Assembly: GCA_937120475.1 (NCBI GenBank) | Contig: CAKZJV010000007.1 | Span: forward strand, 248,001-312,000 | Direction of reading: 5' to 3' | Source of the DNA: an uncultured Cryomorphaceae bacterium | Lineage (GTDB): Bacteria > Bacteroidota > Bacteroidia > Flavobacteriales > Schleiferiaceae | DNA length: 64,000 nt | Shown: positions 23,390-33,460 of the stretch, piece after piece | How the letters are laid out: every line of letters begins with the position of its first letter | Numbering within the stretch: position 1 is the first letter of the stretch | The notes under the pieces: generated by a model | What the model was told of the DNA's origin: nothing | The model's database searches: none | What the model saw: only the letters and a program-made list of their open reading frames with translations | Made by a program: the position numbers and the translations under genes

Positions 23390-25246
23390 CTAAATAACGA
23401 TATCAGCCCGCTGTTTATCCCTTTCAATAATGTCAAATTCAATCCTTTTTCGCAGCTCCCAAAGCTTGCTTATTTCCTCGTCCTCATAGCCCTTCCAGCG
23501 GTAAAAGTTTAAAAAGCGGTTTTTGCGTTGCCCTTCATCCACACTTTTATAAATGCAAATAGAACTTTGCTCCCTTATATAATCTGAACTGAGAGCAACA
23601 ACCCCTTCTATGATCAATACATCGTAATCTATAGGCTTATAGGTCACGGGTTCCGAAGGCCAGGAGGGGTGAACCCGGTAACCCGGTGCCTTTATGGTAT
23701 TACCGGCAAAAAAGTTTTTCAGGTCCTTTTCCAGCACGGGCATCTGAAAATTGTGAAATACATCTTTTTCCGCTACCCTTTTTTCTTTGGGTAAAATCCA
23801 GTCGTCCAGTTGAATTCTTTGCACCTCTAACCCTTCTTTTTCCAGTTCTTTTTGAAGGTAAGTGGCCAGTACAGATTTGCCACTTCTGCTTTGGCCACCG
23901 ACACTGATTATGGTAGGCCGGGTAGTATTACGATCAATTTTTTCCAATACAGCACGGAATGGCTCGTCAACAACAAAGTCCACTGCCTCTGCAAGATTTT
24001 CAAAAATGTAGTCCGGTTGTACTTTGCTTTTTTTAAGAGCGTGGCCGGTTCGTACGCCAATAGTAGTGCAGCCGGCTCTTTTCCCGGCTTCAATATCTCG
24101 TTCGGAATCACCCACCATGTAAGAAGATTGCAGATCGATATTGAACTTTTCAGCCGCCTGTAAAAGCATTCCTGGTTTGGGCTTACGGCATTCGCAATCA
24201 ATTTTGTAAACCGGGTTTTCCTCCGGGAAACCTTTATCAGGGTGGTGCGGACAAAAATAAATGCCATCCAGTTTGGCTCCATCATTTCCCAGTTCGGTTT
24301 CCATTTTTTTGTGGATATCACCCAAACCTTCAATAGTGGTGAGGTTGCGGGCTACTACACTTTGATTAGTGGTAACAACGGCTAAAAAATCGGTGGCATT
24401 TATTTGTTTAAGGGCACTGGCCGTAAAGGGATAAAGTTCCAGGTCTTCCGGTTTATGAATCAGGGCCGTATCGTAATTAAGGACCCCATCACGGTCCAGA
24501 AAAATGGCCTTTTGTTTTTGACTGAGGCTTCTTCGTTGCACCTTTCCCTTCACCAGGTCGGCTTCCACTTGCTGCAGGCGATCGGGAGTACCCATGTCTT
24601 TTAAATACTCCGGTGTGTTATAGCCGAACATTTTCAACTGCTTTACGATCTTCGGAAAAATGTCTTTTCCGAAGTCGGCCTTTACGCCTTTATCCAAGTA
24701 CTTGAAAATTTGCGGTGAAAAAACATAGGCTGCGGCATTGACCATGTTGTGGTAGCGAAAACCTTCAGGGTGGGGTTTGGGGTGTATGGCGGTTATGCGA
24801 TCTTCATCATCCATTTCCACCAGGTCGCTATCAAAAGGGTGGTCGTTAGGATGTACCACCAATGTGGCTTCACTTTGTTTTTCGGTATGGAAGCGAAACA
24901 GGCGTTGCAGGTCCATTTCCATCATCACGTCACCGTAAAGCACCAGAAAGTCCGAATCTAATTGTGCCTCTATTTCTTTAATACCACCTACGGTGCCCAA
25001 GGGTTGAGGCTCTTCGAAGTAATTGATTTTTATGCCGTGGTGCTCCCCATTTTTAAAATGGTTGATGATGGGTTCTTTAAGATGGTTTACCAATAATATG
25101 ACTTCAGCCAAGCCATACCGGGCACAGAGCTCCACCTGGTATTCCAGTAGGGGCTTTCCGTTTACGGGAATCATGGGTTTGGGAATATCCCTGGTTAAAG
25201 ACCCCAGGCGGGTTCCTTTTCCACCGGCCAGAATTACGGCTTTCAT
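23390..25246 (-). CDS. Three-domain fusion: heptose-1-P guanylyltransferase (HddC-like), HAD phosphatase (GmhB-like), P-loop kinase
   Basis: 618 residues. Domain 1 (about 1-232) is a nucleotidyltransferase: MKAVILAGGKGTRLGSLT, KPMIPVNGKPLLEYQ, LVLYGDVMM. Domain 2 (about 245-415) is a HAD-IIIA phosphatase of GmhB type: FLDRDGVLN, the CPHH...CEC zinc-loop residues, KPKPGML, MVGDSERDIEAGKRAG. Domain 3 (about 440-618) is a uridine-kinase-like P-loop domain: ISVGGQSRSGKSVLATYL, IQLDDWILP, and LIIEGVVAL as Walker B. Domains 1 and 2 complete GDP-D-glycero-alpha-D-manno-heptose synthesis with hddA and gmhA downstream. The role of domain 3 is unknown. The gene is first in the operon. No stop or frameshift interrupts the joints. 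Confidence 0.87.
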   Translation of the reverse strand: MKAVILAGGKGTRLGSLTRDIPKPMIPVNGKPLLEYQVELCARYGLAEVILLVNHLKEPIINHFKNGEHHGIKINYFEEPQPLGTVGGIKEIEAQLDSDFLVLYGDVMMEMDLQRLFRFHTEKQSEATLVVHPNDHPFDSDLVEMDDEDRITAIHPKPHPEGFRYHNMVNAAAYVFSPQIFKYLDKGVKADFGKDIFPKIVKQLKMFGYNTPEYLKDMGTPDRLQQVEADLVKGKVQRRSLSQKQKAIFLDRDGVLNYDTALIHKPEDLELYPFTASALKQINATDFLAVVTTNQSVVARNLTTIEGLGDIHKKMETELGNDGAKLDGIYFCPHHPDKGFPEENPVYKIDCECRKPKPGMLLQAAEKFNIDLQSSYMVGDSERDIEAGKRAGCTTIGVRTGHALKKSKVQPDYIFENLAEAVDFVVDEPFRAVLEKIDRNTTRPTIISVGGQSRSGKSVLATYLQKELEKEGLEVQRIQLDDWILPKEKRVAEKDVFHNFQMPVLEKDLKNFFAGNTIKAPGYRVHPSWPSEPVTYKPIDYDVLIIEGVVALSSDYIREQSSICIYKSVDEGQRKNRFLNFYRWKGYEDEEISKLWELRKRIEFDIIERDKQRADIVI

Positions 25247-25328
25247 TGGTTAGATTTTGGTGTTAAAATTGCAAAATAACTCAATGATACTATAGTTAAT
25301 CTCGAAGAATCCTAAATCATAATACTCG

Positions 25329-25336
25329 TATTTTTG
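25329..25336 (+). promoter_or_regulatory. -7 box very close to the YwqK-like gene start
   Basis: TATTTTTG, exact TAnnTTTG, ends 5 nt before the ATG at 25342. With the 7-nt spacing seen at the SRP RNA the transcript would begin at or within 2 nt of the start codon, implying a leaderless or nearly leaderless mRNA. No -33 TTG at the usual distance. Confidence 0.5.
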
Positions 25337-25341
25337 CGCTT

Positions 25342-26091
25342 ATGAAGTTGTTGCTTACCTCATTCCTTTGTTTTTCAATCCTTTCAATTTCGGCCCAGGT
25401 TAATCAAAAAGACGCTCAAGGGCGCAGGCACGGAAAATGGGAAAAGTACCACGATAATGGGAATCTGCGTTACCGAGGCCAGTTTAAACACGGTAAAGAA
25501 GTGGGTACCTTTTACTTTTATTTTGAAGAAGGTAATGTAAAAGCCATTAATCACTTCAGGGGTGAAAGCGGAGTATGTTACTCCTATCAGTTTGGTGCTG
25601 ATAGTATTGTAGCGGCCGAGGGCAAGTATAAAAACTCCAAACGGGATAGTGTATGGACGTTTTACGATGTTGATGGGAACATTATTGCCCGTGAAGCCTA
25701 TTCCAATGGTCAAAAGGCCGGTAGCTCCGAAACTTATTTTGACAATGGAAAGTTGGCGGAGATATTTCATTACGAGAACAACCGCAAAGAGGGCGAATGG
25801 AAACAGTTTTATGAAAACGGCAAGCTGAAAGCCAAGGGAAATTATAAGGAAGGCAGCTTACAGGGTGAAGCAGTGTATTATCACCCTTCGGGAAAGCCCA
25901 GGATGAAAGGGCAATACCTAAAGGGTTTGATGCACGGCAACTGGTATTTCTTTAACGAGAATATGGAAACCGAAAAAAAGCAGGTTTGGAAATACGGCAC
26001 ATTATTAAGCCAGGAACCACCGGCTGTAGAGGAAGAAGACCAAACGGGAATAAAACCCATTGATGAAGGAGTAAAAGGATGGCGAGAGTAG
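25342..26091 (+). CDS. YwqK-like MORN-repeat protein, exported
   Basis: 249 residues: signal peptide [19 protein letters not shown], then seven or so repeats of a 22-25-residue unit with pattern G-x-W-x-x-Y-x-x-N-G-x-L (for example [54 protein letters not shown]). This is the MORN_2 repeat of the YwqK family. In Bacillus, YwqK neighbours a toxin locus and the name antitoxin is attached to the family. Here no toxin gene is adjacent and the protein is exported, so that function is not supported. It overlaps mnmA by 13 nt. Confidence 0.82.
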   Translation: MKLLLTSFLCFSILSISAQVNQKDAQGRRHGKWEKYHDNGNLRYRGQFKHGKEVGTFYFYFEEGNVKAINHFRGESGVCYSYQFGADSIVAAEGKYKNSKRDSVWTFYDVDGNIIAREAYSNGQKAGSSETYFDNGKLAEIFHYENNRKEGEWKQFYENGKLKAKGNYKEGSLQGEAVYYHPSGKPRMKGQYLKGLMHGNWYFFNENMETEKKQVWKYGTLLSQEPPAVEEEDQTGIKPIDEGVKGWRE

Positions 26092-27260
26092 TAGTAGGAT
26101 TGAGCGGTGGGGTAGATAGCAGTGTCGCTGCCCACCTGATGTTGCAACAAGGGCATGAAGTGATTGGGTTGTTTATGCGCAACTGGCATGATGAAACCGT
26201 TACCCTTCACGATGAATGTCCCTGGGTTGAAGATAGTAATGATGCCCTGATGGTAGCTGAAAAGCTAGGCATTCCTTTCCAGGTTATTGACCTTAGTGCG
26301 GAGTATAAAGAGCGTATTGTAGATTATATGTTTGCGGAATATCAGGCCGGGCGAACTCCCAACCCCGATGTGCTTTGTAACCGTGAAATAAAGTTCGATA
26401 CCTTTTTGGAAACGGCTTTACGCCTGGGTGCCGATTATGTAGCTACCGGTCATTATTGTCGAAAGGAAACCATTGAAAAAAATGGGAAAAGCATTCATCG
26501 GTTGCTGGCCGGTAAGGATGAGACTAAGGACCAAAGCTATTTTTTATGTCAGCTCAACCAGGAACAACTCAGCCGGGCTCTTTTTCCGATTGGTCACCTT
26601 CAAAAATCCGAAGTACGCCAAATAGCCAAGGAATTAGATTTGGTTACGGCTGAGAAAAAGGATTCGCAAGGCCTTTGTTTTATAGGCAAGGTTCGCCTTC
26701 CGGATTTTCTGCAAAAAAAGTTACAGCCCAAAAAAGGAGCCATCATTGAAATAGCTCCTGGTTTTAATCCGCGTACTACGGCAAATTCTAAGGAAGCGAA
26801 TGAACTGGAAGCATCGGTTCGGCCTTATCTATACACACCAGAAGACGGTAAAGTGGTGGGTGAGCATAACGGAGCGCATTATTTCACCATCGGCCAAAGA
26901 AAGGGTTTAGCCGTAGGAGGTACACCTGAGCCCCTTTTTGTACTGGCCACTGATGTAGAACGTAACCTGATCTATACCGGGCAGGGTGATAGCCATCCTG
27001 GACTTAGTAAGCAGGGTCTTTTTATTAAACCAGGTGATGTTCATTGGATTCGTGAGGACCGTGCGTTAAAAGTGGGAGAGAGCCAAAGCTTTATGTTACG
27101 GATACGGTACCGGCAAAAATTGGTAGGAGGCACCCTCTACTGCGAGCCAAATGGTTTGTACGTTATATTTGAAGAACCTCAAAAAGCCATTACACCCGGT
27201 CAGTTTGCTGCGTGGTATGAGGATGATGAATTAATAGGCTCAGGGGTAATTGATTATTAA
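26079..27260 (+). CDS. mnmA: tRNA-specific 2-thiouridylase MnmA
   Basis: Adds sulfur to U34 of Lys, Glu and Gln tRNAs, using persulfide sulfur and ATP. 393 residues: PP-loop [17 protein letters not shown] (4-20), first catalytic cysteine in [14 protein letters not shown] (about 94-107), tRNA-contact ATGHYCR, second catalytic cysteine in [12 protein letters not shown], and the C-terminal [13 protein letters not shown]. It has a longer central insertion (about 220-250, [19 protein letters not shown]) than the E. coli enzyme (368 aa). Start overlaps the YwqK-like gene, implying coupled translation. Confidence 0.95.
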   Translation: MARVVVGLSGGVDSSVAAHLMLQQGHEVIGLFMRNWHDETVTLHDECPWVEDSNDALMVAEKLGIPFQVIDLSAEYKERIVDYMFAEYQAGRTPNPDVLCNREIKFDTFLETALRLGADYVATGHYCRKETIEKNGKSIHRLLAGKDETKDQSYFLCQLNQEQLSRALFPIGHLQKSEVRQIAKELDLVTAEKKDSQGLCFIGKVRLPDFLQKKLQPKKGAIIEIAPGFNPRTTANSKEANELEASVRPYLYTPEDGKVVGEHNGAHYFTIGQRKGLAVGGTPEPLFVLATDVERNLIYTGQGDSHPGLSKQGLFIKPGDVHWIREDRALKVGESQSFMLRIRYRQKLVGGTLYCEPNGLYVIFEEPQKAITPGQFAAWYEDDELIGSGVIDY

Positions 27261-27264
27261 ACTT

Positions 27265-28845
27265 ATGAAGAAGAAGATAATATTATTGATTGTATTTGTC
27301 CTGATTCAGTCGGGCATAGTACGTGCCCAGCATTTGAGGGTTTATTTTAAAGATAAGGGCAGTACCACCATGCAAATAACTCCCGAAAATGTAGCCTTGA
27401 GCACAAAGGCCGTGGAGAGGAGACAACGTATGGGTATTTCTTTGGACCAGAGAGATTTACCGGTTAACCCGGAATATGTAGATCTGCTGCGTCAGAATAA
27501 TGGTGTGATTAAGGCCAAAAGCCGCTGGTTCAATTATGTGGTAGTAGATGGATTGGATGAAGCGGTACTAAGAAACTTTTCCTTCGTAAAACACATAGAG
27601 AAACCTAAAACCTACCAGGCCGTTTTTGCGTCCACCCAAAATTGCAGCCAGGTTCAAAATATTGATTATGGCTTGGCTCAGGGGCAGATTGAGATGTTGC
27701 GGGGCGAGAAGCTTCACGAATTGGGGTATCTCGGCCAGGGAATGACTATTGCGGTACTGGATGGTGGCTTTGTGGGCACTCAAAGTGCCCCGGAGTTTGA
27801 TAGCCTTCGAACCAATAACCGCATTTTAGGCACGTATAATTTTGTGAACAGCAGCACTGATATTTATACCGATGGCAGTCACGGTTCCAAGGTGTTCTCC
27901 GTTTTAGGAGGGTATTTGCCAAACCAACTGGTGGGCTCAGCACCACGAGCCAATTACTGGTTGCTTAAAAGTGAGGAAGAAGCGGATGAAACACCAGTGG
28001 AGATGGACTACTGGATGATGGCAGCCGAATTTGCCGATAGCGTAGGGGCGGATATTATCAGTTCATCCCTGGGTTATAACGAATTCCGGACGGGCCAGAA
28101 TCATGTGTACGCGGACATGGATGGCAATACCACCATTGTGACTAAAGCTGCGGATATGGCCGCTCAAAAAGGACTGTTGGTTATTGTGAGTGCCGGAAAC
28201 GAGGGGAATGACCCCTGGACATTTATTACCGCACCTGCCGATGGAGATAGCGTTTTGGCGGTAGGAGCTGTGAACAGTTCGGAAAGCCGGGCATCTTTCA
28301 GTAGTAAGGGCCCAACGGCCGACAACCGGATAAAGCCTGATGTAATGGCTTTAGGTAGCTCTACGGCCTTTGCCTCTAACGGAAGGGCCTTGCTGGGTAA
28401 CGGTACCTCTTTTGCCTGTCCGATTGTGGCGGGTTTGGCGGCCTGCTTATGGCAAGTTAACCCCACCAAAAGTAACATGGATATTTTCAACGAGATCAGG
28501 CAGTCCGGTAACCGCAGTTTTAACCCGGACAATGAATACGGATACGGCATTCCCAACTTTGAGTACGCCTTTTACCAGATTGGTTTGGATGAAATAATGG
28601 AAGACCTCGAGGTGAATATATTCCCCAATCCGGTGGAGGACGAGCTGCATATAAACCTGGATGCCTATAGCCTCATCCAAAAGGTAAAGGTGGAATTGTA
28701 CGATATGCTGGGCAATCAGGTTTATTCAGGCCAACTGCAACTCAATGAAGGTAATGCCAGTATCAAGTTTCCATATTCCAGCGGATTATATATTCTTAAT
28801 CTAACTATCGAAGATCAACTCGTTAGCAAACGAATTCTTAAATAA
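27265..28845 (+). CDS. Secreted subtilisin-like serine protease (S8) with T9SS type A sorting domain
   Basis: 526 residues. A signal peptide (MKKKIILLIVFVLIQSGIVRAQ) is followed by an inhibitor-like prodomain (about 25-130). The peptidase domain has catalytic Asp in TIAVLDGGFVG, His in TDGSHGSKVFSVLGG, oxyanion Asn in VSAGNEGND and Ser in NGTSFACPIVAGLAA. The last 75 residues (IFPNPVEDELHINL ... YSSGLYILNLTIEDQLVSKRILK) form the Por-secretion-system type A domain that directs export across the outer membrane. The frame begins 5 codons earlier, but the ATG at 27265 gives the better signal peptide. Confidence 0.93.
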   Translation: MKKKIILLIVFVLIQSGIVRAQHLRVYFKDKGSTTMQITPENVALSTKAVERRQRMGISLDQRDLPVNPEYVDLLRQNNGVIKAKSRWFNYVVVDGLDEAVLRNFSFVKHIEKPKTYQAVFASTQNCSQVQNIDYGLAQGQIEMLRGEKLHELGYLGQGMTIAVLDGGFVGTQSAPEFDSLRTNNRILGTYNFVNSSTDIYTDGSHGSKVFSVLGGYLPNQLVGSAPRANYWLLKSEEEADETPVEMDYWMMAAEFADSVGADIISSSLGYNEFRTGQNHVYADMDGNTTIVTKAADMAAQKGLLVIVSAGNEGNDPWTFITAPADGDSVLAVGAVNSSESRASFSSKGPTADNRIKPDVMALGSSTAFASNGRALLGNGTSFACPIVAGLAACLWQVNPTKSNMDIFNEIRQSGNRSFNPDNEYGYGIPNFEYAFYQIGLDEIMEDLEVNIFPNPVEDELHINLDAYSLIQKVKVELYDMLGNQVYSGQLQLNEGNASIKFPYSSGLYILNLTIEDQLVSKRILK

Positions 28846-28847
28846 CT

Positions 28848-29798
28848 ATGAAAAACCGGGTGTGCAGGCTGTTCGGGATAGAACACCCTGTTATTCAGGC
28901 TGGTATGATATGGTGTAGCGGATGGGAACTCGCCTCTGCCGTAAGTAATGCGGGCGGGCTGGGAATCATCGGTTCCGGAAGCATGTATCCTGAAATACTT
29001 CGAACACATATCCAAAAGTGTAAAAAGGCCACCTCCAAACCATTTGCTGTGAATGTTCCCATGCTCTATCCCCAAATCGAGGAGATCATGGACATTATAG
29101 TACAAGAGGAAGTACCGATTGTATTCACCTCGGCTGGTAACCCGAAAACCTGGACGTCCTGGTTGAAGGAAAAAGGTATTATCGTTGTGCACGTAGTAAG
29201 CAGCGTAAAGTTTGCCCGTAAAGCCGAGGAGGCCGGGGTAGATGCCGTGGTAGCTGAAGGCTTTGAGGCAGGTGGCCATAACGGACGTGATGAAACCACC
29301 ACTTTTTGCCTGATACCTATGGTAAGAGAAGCTATTTCTATACCGCTCATTGCAGCCGGAGGCATAGGAAGCGGTCGCCAGATGCTGGCGGCTGAGGTGT
29401 TGGGGGCGGAAGGTTTCCAGGTAGGCTCCCGCTTTGTGGCGAGTGAAGAAAGCTCTGCCCACCTTTACTTTAAACAAAGGGTAGTGGAGGCCGGTGAAGG
29501 AGATACGATTCTTACCTTAAAAGAGCTGGCACCGGTCAGGCTTATTAAAAACAAGTTTTACAATGACATTGAACAAGCTTATCAAAGCCACGCCACGGTA
29601 GATGAGCTTAAAACCCTGTTAGGGCGAGCGCGTGCCAAAAAGGGTATGTTTGAAGGCGATATGGATGAAGGTGAACTAGAAATAGGTCAGGTAAGCGGTA
29701 TGATTCACGATATTTTACCCGCTGCCGATATCCTTCAAATGATGCTGGATGAGTATCAAAGTGTAAAAACCACGCTTATTTCAGCAGGCGGAAAATAA
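28848..29798 (+). CDS. Nitronate monooxygenase family FMN enzyme
   Basis: TIM-barrel flavoprotein of the NMO/2-nitropropane dioxygenase family, which also includes the enoyl-ACP reductase FabK. 316 residues: VIQAGMIWCSGWELASAVSNAGGLGIIGSGSM (N-terminal FMN region), VAEGFEAGGHNGRD with the conserved HNGRD, AAGGIGSGRQMLAAEVLGAEGFQVGSRF for FMN phosphate binding. Begins 2 nt after the protease stop. It could act on nitronates or as a FabK-type reductase; the motifs do not decide. Known family members are cytoplasmic. Confidence 0.85.
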   Translation: MKNRVCRLFGIEHPVIQAGMIWCSGWELASAVSNAGGLGIIGSGSMYPEILRTHIQKCKKATSKPFAVNVPMLYPQIEEIMDIIVQEEVPIVFTSAGNPKTWTSWLKEKGIIVVHVVSSVKFARKAEEAGVDAVVAEGFEAGGHNGRDETTTFCLIPMVREAISIPLIAAGGIGSGRQMLAAEVLGAEGFQVGSRFVASEESSAHLYFKQRVVEAGEGDTILTLKELAPVRLIKNKFYNDIEQAYQSHATVDELKTLLGRARAKKGMFEGDMDEGELEIGQVSGMIHDILPAADILQMMLDEYQSVKTTLISAGGK

Positions 29799-29913
29799 AA
29801 TGCTATTTTTACCATTTAAGCGGTTTTTGACACTGATTTAAAGGAAGGACGTTCTAAAGAGGGCCATTTAGGGCTTGTTCACTCAGGGAAATACATTACT
29901 AACTAAGTGAGCG

Positions 29914-29944
29914 TTGATGTAAGACTTATATAAATATACTTTTA
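29914..29944 (+). promoter_or_regulatory. Possible promoter for the large surface protein
   Basis: TTG (29914-29916), 20-nt spacer, TACTTTTA (29937-29944), one mismatch to TAnnTTTG. Start near 29951, leader about 11 nt. Confidence 0.4.
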
Positions 29945-29961
29945 GGGAAAATTTACAGAGG

Positions 29962-32900
29962 ATGAAATTTATCTACAAATCACTTTTCGCTCTAGCATTG
30001 TTCTTTTTATGGACAGATGCATCTGCTACTCACCTGTCAGGGGGAGAGTTAACCTGGCGATGCCAACCCAATGGTCAGTACACCTTCATACTAAAGGTTT
30101 ATCGTGACTGCGGCTCAGGTACTGCTCCTATTAACGCGAACACGGCCACCATAAATTACCCGAATGGTACTTTTACCCTAAATCGAACTTCAATAACGGA
30201 TATTTCTCCCAGTTGTTGGAATTCAGCCATTACTTGTGGTTCGGTACCTGATGGAAAAGGTGCTATGGAAGAACATATTTATATGTCTTCCAATATTGCT
30301 TTGTCAGGAACTCCTCCCGCAGCAGGGTGGACATTCACCTGGGATTTGTGCTGCCGTCCCGGTTCAGTAAAGAATTTAAATAATGCAGGTGGAATAGGCT
30401 ACGGTGTAAGAGCGGTAATGTACCCTTATGTTCCTTTTGGAAATCCTCCCGGCCAGGCCAGAACCGTAAATAACTGTTATGATAGTAGCCCGGAGTTTAC
30501 CGAATCGGCTGCTGTTACCCAATGTGCGGGAAGCCCTTTTGAATATAATCACCTTGCCTCTGATAGTGACCTGGACTCTTTGTATTACAAATGGGCTGAT
30601 CCATGGGATGATAATCCTTTAGGTCCTATCAACGCATCACAATGGGCTCCCGGTTATTCTAAAACACAACCTTTTCCCAATCCGGCCACCAATCCATCCA
30701 ATGGTCCCGTAATTTTAGATGGTACCACTGGTCAAATCAGAATGTCTCCTATCAACGCAGCTGAAGGTACTTATGCCAGTTGTTTTGCTATTGAATCATG
30801 GAGATGTGGGCAAGGACCGGTTGTTGGAACTTACCAGTATCAATTAATTGCGGAAGTTTTCCGTGATGTAGCCTTGGTGTTCCGTACCAGTGGCTGTGCA
30901 GCCGGTAATAACGCACCAGGTGCTATTATTGATACCAGCCAGTACCGGAGAATCGAAAGAATTGGAAACGTGTATCGTACCCGTGTGTACCCTGGCGATT
31001 CGGTGAACTTCGTAGTAAGTGCCAATGACCCTGATTTTCTTTCTACGGGTGCACCTCAATCGGTAACCTTTACCGCTGAGGGTCTCCAAATGGGTAAACC
31101 ATTGAATTCTCAATCAGGCTGTTTAGGAACGTTCCCCTGTGCTACCGTTACCCCGGTGGCTCCACAAACCAGTTATGTTGCACCTCAAAATAACGTAGTT
31201 GAATTTAACTGGGCACCGGATTGCTCCAACCTGAGTTTTAACAACCAGGGTTGCGGTGGTGTCAACAAATTCTCATTCTCCCTTAGGATGCAGGATAATG
31301 CCTGCGATGCTCCGGAAATATCATTATCGACATTGATTATCGAAGTTTCTCCTGGTGATCCAGGCCCCCCAATCCTGAAGTGTGTTTCTTATGAGGAAGG
31401 TTTGAACGGTGCACCTAACTCGGTACGTCTTGACTGGGGACAACCACCCCAGGATAGTGCCCTTGATTTTAACTACTATTACGTGTACGGTGCTTTAACT
31501 AAAAACGGGCCCTACATTAAATACGACAGTATATCGGATTATGACCAACTGTCTTATACCCTTCTGCAGAATACAGGTCTCCGCCACTTCTACATGAATA
31601 AGAGTACTGGTAAGTGTAACTTCATATCCCGTAATAGTGATACTTTAAGTTTGATGACACTGAACATGACGGCTCTACCTTCTTTCAGCAGTAACAAGGC
31701 TGACTTGAGGTGGAACCCGCTTATTCCCAATTCATCACTCTTACCTTTCGATTCCAGGGGTGTTTACGAGATTTGGATGGAAAGGCCTGCGCACAGTGGC
31801 CGGTGGTTCAATGTTGGTGAAACTTCCACCAGCGGAACCATCACTTATATAGATGACCGTCCCTTGTGTGATGACACACTTAGGTATCAAATTAGGGTGA
31901 CCGACACATTACACGGTTGTCAATCCAAATCCACCATTCAAAAAGGTTACTTCAGTGATCAATTGAACCTGGATGTTATTCAACTGGATAGTGTTAGTGT
32001 GAATGCCGATGGTAATGCCATATTAAGTTGGCAGAACACCCAGTATGGTGACGTAGTAAAATATCATATTCTGTTCAATGATCCGGCTAGTGGCTGGAGA
32101 ATTGCAGAAACGGTTCCTACCGGCACTGCTATGCCTTTTGAGTGGACCAGCAGCCGCGCAGACGAAAGACCTGAGCAATTTAAAATTGTGTCGGTGGATA
32201 GTTGTGACAATCAGAGTGATGAGCTATTGGTTTCTTCGCATAAAACCATCTTCCTCAAAGGGTCTATAAATCGTTGCGATGCTTTTGCCAGGCTAAGCTG
32301 GCAGCTGTACGGTGGTGACCTTAATGGAACAGATCCCGTGGAATACCGGGTAGTGGCTAATATTACCGAAAACGGTATTAGTTCAGGCCCTACGGTACTT
32401 TTCTCAGGAACCGGTGAAGACTCGGTATTTATTCAAAGATCGCTTAAGAAGGATGCGGAATACTGTTATTATGTACAGGCTTTGGATGCCTCCGGTGCAG
32501 TAACGTCCTCTTCAAACCGCGTTTGCCTTGATGCTTCGGTACCTCAAAAATCAAGAGTACTGTACGTGGCCCAGGTTACTAACAATGAAGATCGCGGCTC
32601 GGTTGATATTAAAGCTTTTGTTGATGGAGAAGCAGATGTAGCCGGTTTTGAAATTGAAAAATCAATTGAGAAATACGGTATATATGATAAGATCGGTAGT
32701 GTGGATATGCCCGCAAGCCCTCCTTACGTGATCTATTTCAGCGATTATTCTGCTGATCCTACCACAACTTATTTTTATCGCGTATCAGCACGACCCAGTT
32801 GCGGAGAGGCTAAAAGAGATACGGTAAGTAACATTGGTAGAAACCTTGTTTTGAAGGTTGAACCCAATGCCAACCTGACCAACTCTTTAAGCTGGAACCC

Positions 32901-33438
32901 TTATGAAAAATGGGGTGGCGAAGTAGGTCAATATGAAATTTATCGTAGCCTGAATACAAACGACAAGTTTACACTTGTAGGAACCACCAATGGTGATGAT
33001 TCCACCTATGTGGATGCTATTAAAGACTTCGGTAACGAGTCTGGTAGGTTCTGTTACTACGTAGTAGCGGTGGAAGCCAATAATCCATTAGGCTTCGTAA
33101 ACGATAACGGAGCACCTTTCACCAGCTTATCCAATAAAGTTTGTATTAACCAGAGTGCCCGTGTTTTTGTGCCTACTGCATTCAGGCCCGGCAGCGATGT
33201 GGAAGTTAATCAAACCTTCGGACCAAGTATGCGCTTCGAAGAGGTAGCCGAATATGACTTTTATATTCTTAACCGTTGGGGTAAGGTAGTATTCCAAACC
33301 AGCGAGCCCGGTGAAGAATGGGATGGTAAAGTAGAAGGTGAGGTAGCTCCTACCGGAGTATATGTTTATTACCTGAAATATTCCACTCTCGAAGATGTTC
33401 CCCGTGAAGAACGAGGAACCTTCACTCTCATTAATTAA
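29962..33438 (+). CDS. Large secreted surface protein with T9SS type B (gliding-motility CHU_C) sorting domain
   Basis: 1158 residues. Signal peptide MKFIYKSLFALALFFLWTDASA. The first 450 residues contain HLSGGELTWRC and paired cysteines (WDLCCRPG, GCAAGNN, WRCGQGP). From about 470 there are four or five fibronectin-III-like modules (SVRLDWGQPPQDSALDFNYYYVYG, ADLRWNPL..., SLSWNPYEKWGGEVGQYEIYRS). The last 90 residues (VFVPTAFRPGSDVEVNQTF ... FYILNRWGKVVF ... EEWDGKVEGEVAPTGVYVYYLKY) are the CHU_C domain that marks T9SS type B cargo. Likely exposed on the surface or released; an adhesin or matrix role is inference. Single-gene unit with a strong terminator. Confidence 0.93.
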   Translation: MKFIYKSLFALALFFLWTDASATHLSGGELTWRCQPNGQYTFILKVYRDCGSGTAPINANTATINYPNGTFTLNRTSITDISPSCWNSAITCGSVPDGKGAMEEHIYMSSNIALSGTPPAAGWTFTWDLCCRPGSVKNLNNAGGIGYGVRAVMYPYVPFGNPPGQARTVNNCYDSSPEFTESAAVTQCAGSPFEYNHLASDSDLDSLYYKWADPWDDNPLGPINASQWAPGYSKTQPFPNPATNPSNGPVILDGTTGQIRMSPINAAEGTYASCFAIESWRCGQGPVVGTYQYQLIAEVFRDVALVFRTSGCAAGNNAPGAIIDTSQYRRIERIGNVYRTRVYPGDSVNFVVSANDPDFLSTGAPQSVTFTAEGLQMGKPLNSQSGCLGTFPCATVTPVAPQTSYVAPQNNVVEFNWAPDCSNLSFNNQGCGGVNKFSFSLRMQDNACDAPEISLSTLIIEVSPGDPGPPILKCVSYEEGLNGAPNSVRLDWGQPPQDSALDFNYYYVYGALTKNGPYIKYDSISDYDQLSYTLLQNTGLRHFYMNKSTGKCNFISRNSDTLSLMTLNMTALPSFSSNKADLRWNPLIPNSSLLPFDSRGVYEIWMERPAHSGRWFNVGETSTSGTITYIDDRPLCDDTLRYQIRVTDTLHGCQSKSTIQKGYFSDQLNLDVIQLDSVSVNADGNAILSWQNTQYGDVVKYHILFNDPASGWRIAETVPTGTAMPFEWTSSRADERPEQFKIVSVDSCDNQSDELLVSSHKTIFLKGSINRCDAFARLSWQLYGGDLNGTDPVEYRVVANITENGISSGPTVLFSGTGEDSVFIQRSLKKDAEYCYYVQALDASGAVTSSSNRVCLDASVPQKSRVLYVAQVTNNEDRGSVDIKAFVDGEADVAGFEIEKSIEKYGIYDKIGSVDMPASPPYVIYFSDYSADPTTTYFYRVSARPSCGEAKRDTVSNIGRNLVLKVEPNANLTNSLSWNPYEKWGGEVGQYEIYRSLNTNDKFTLVGTTNGDDSTYVDAIKDFGNESGRFCYYVVAVEANNPLGFVNDNGAPFTSLSNKVCINQSARVFVPTAFRPGSDVEVNQTFGPSMRFEEVAEYDFYILNRWGKVVFQTSEPGEEWDGKVEGEVAPTGVYVYYLKYSTLEDVPREERGTFTLIN

Positions 33439-33460
33439 GAACTATATTATATCACCATAT

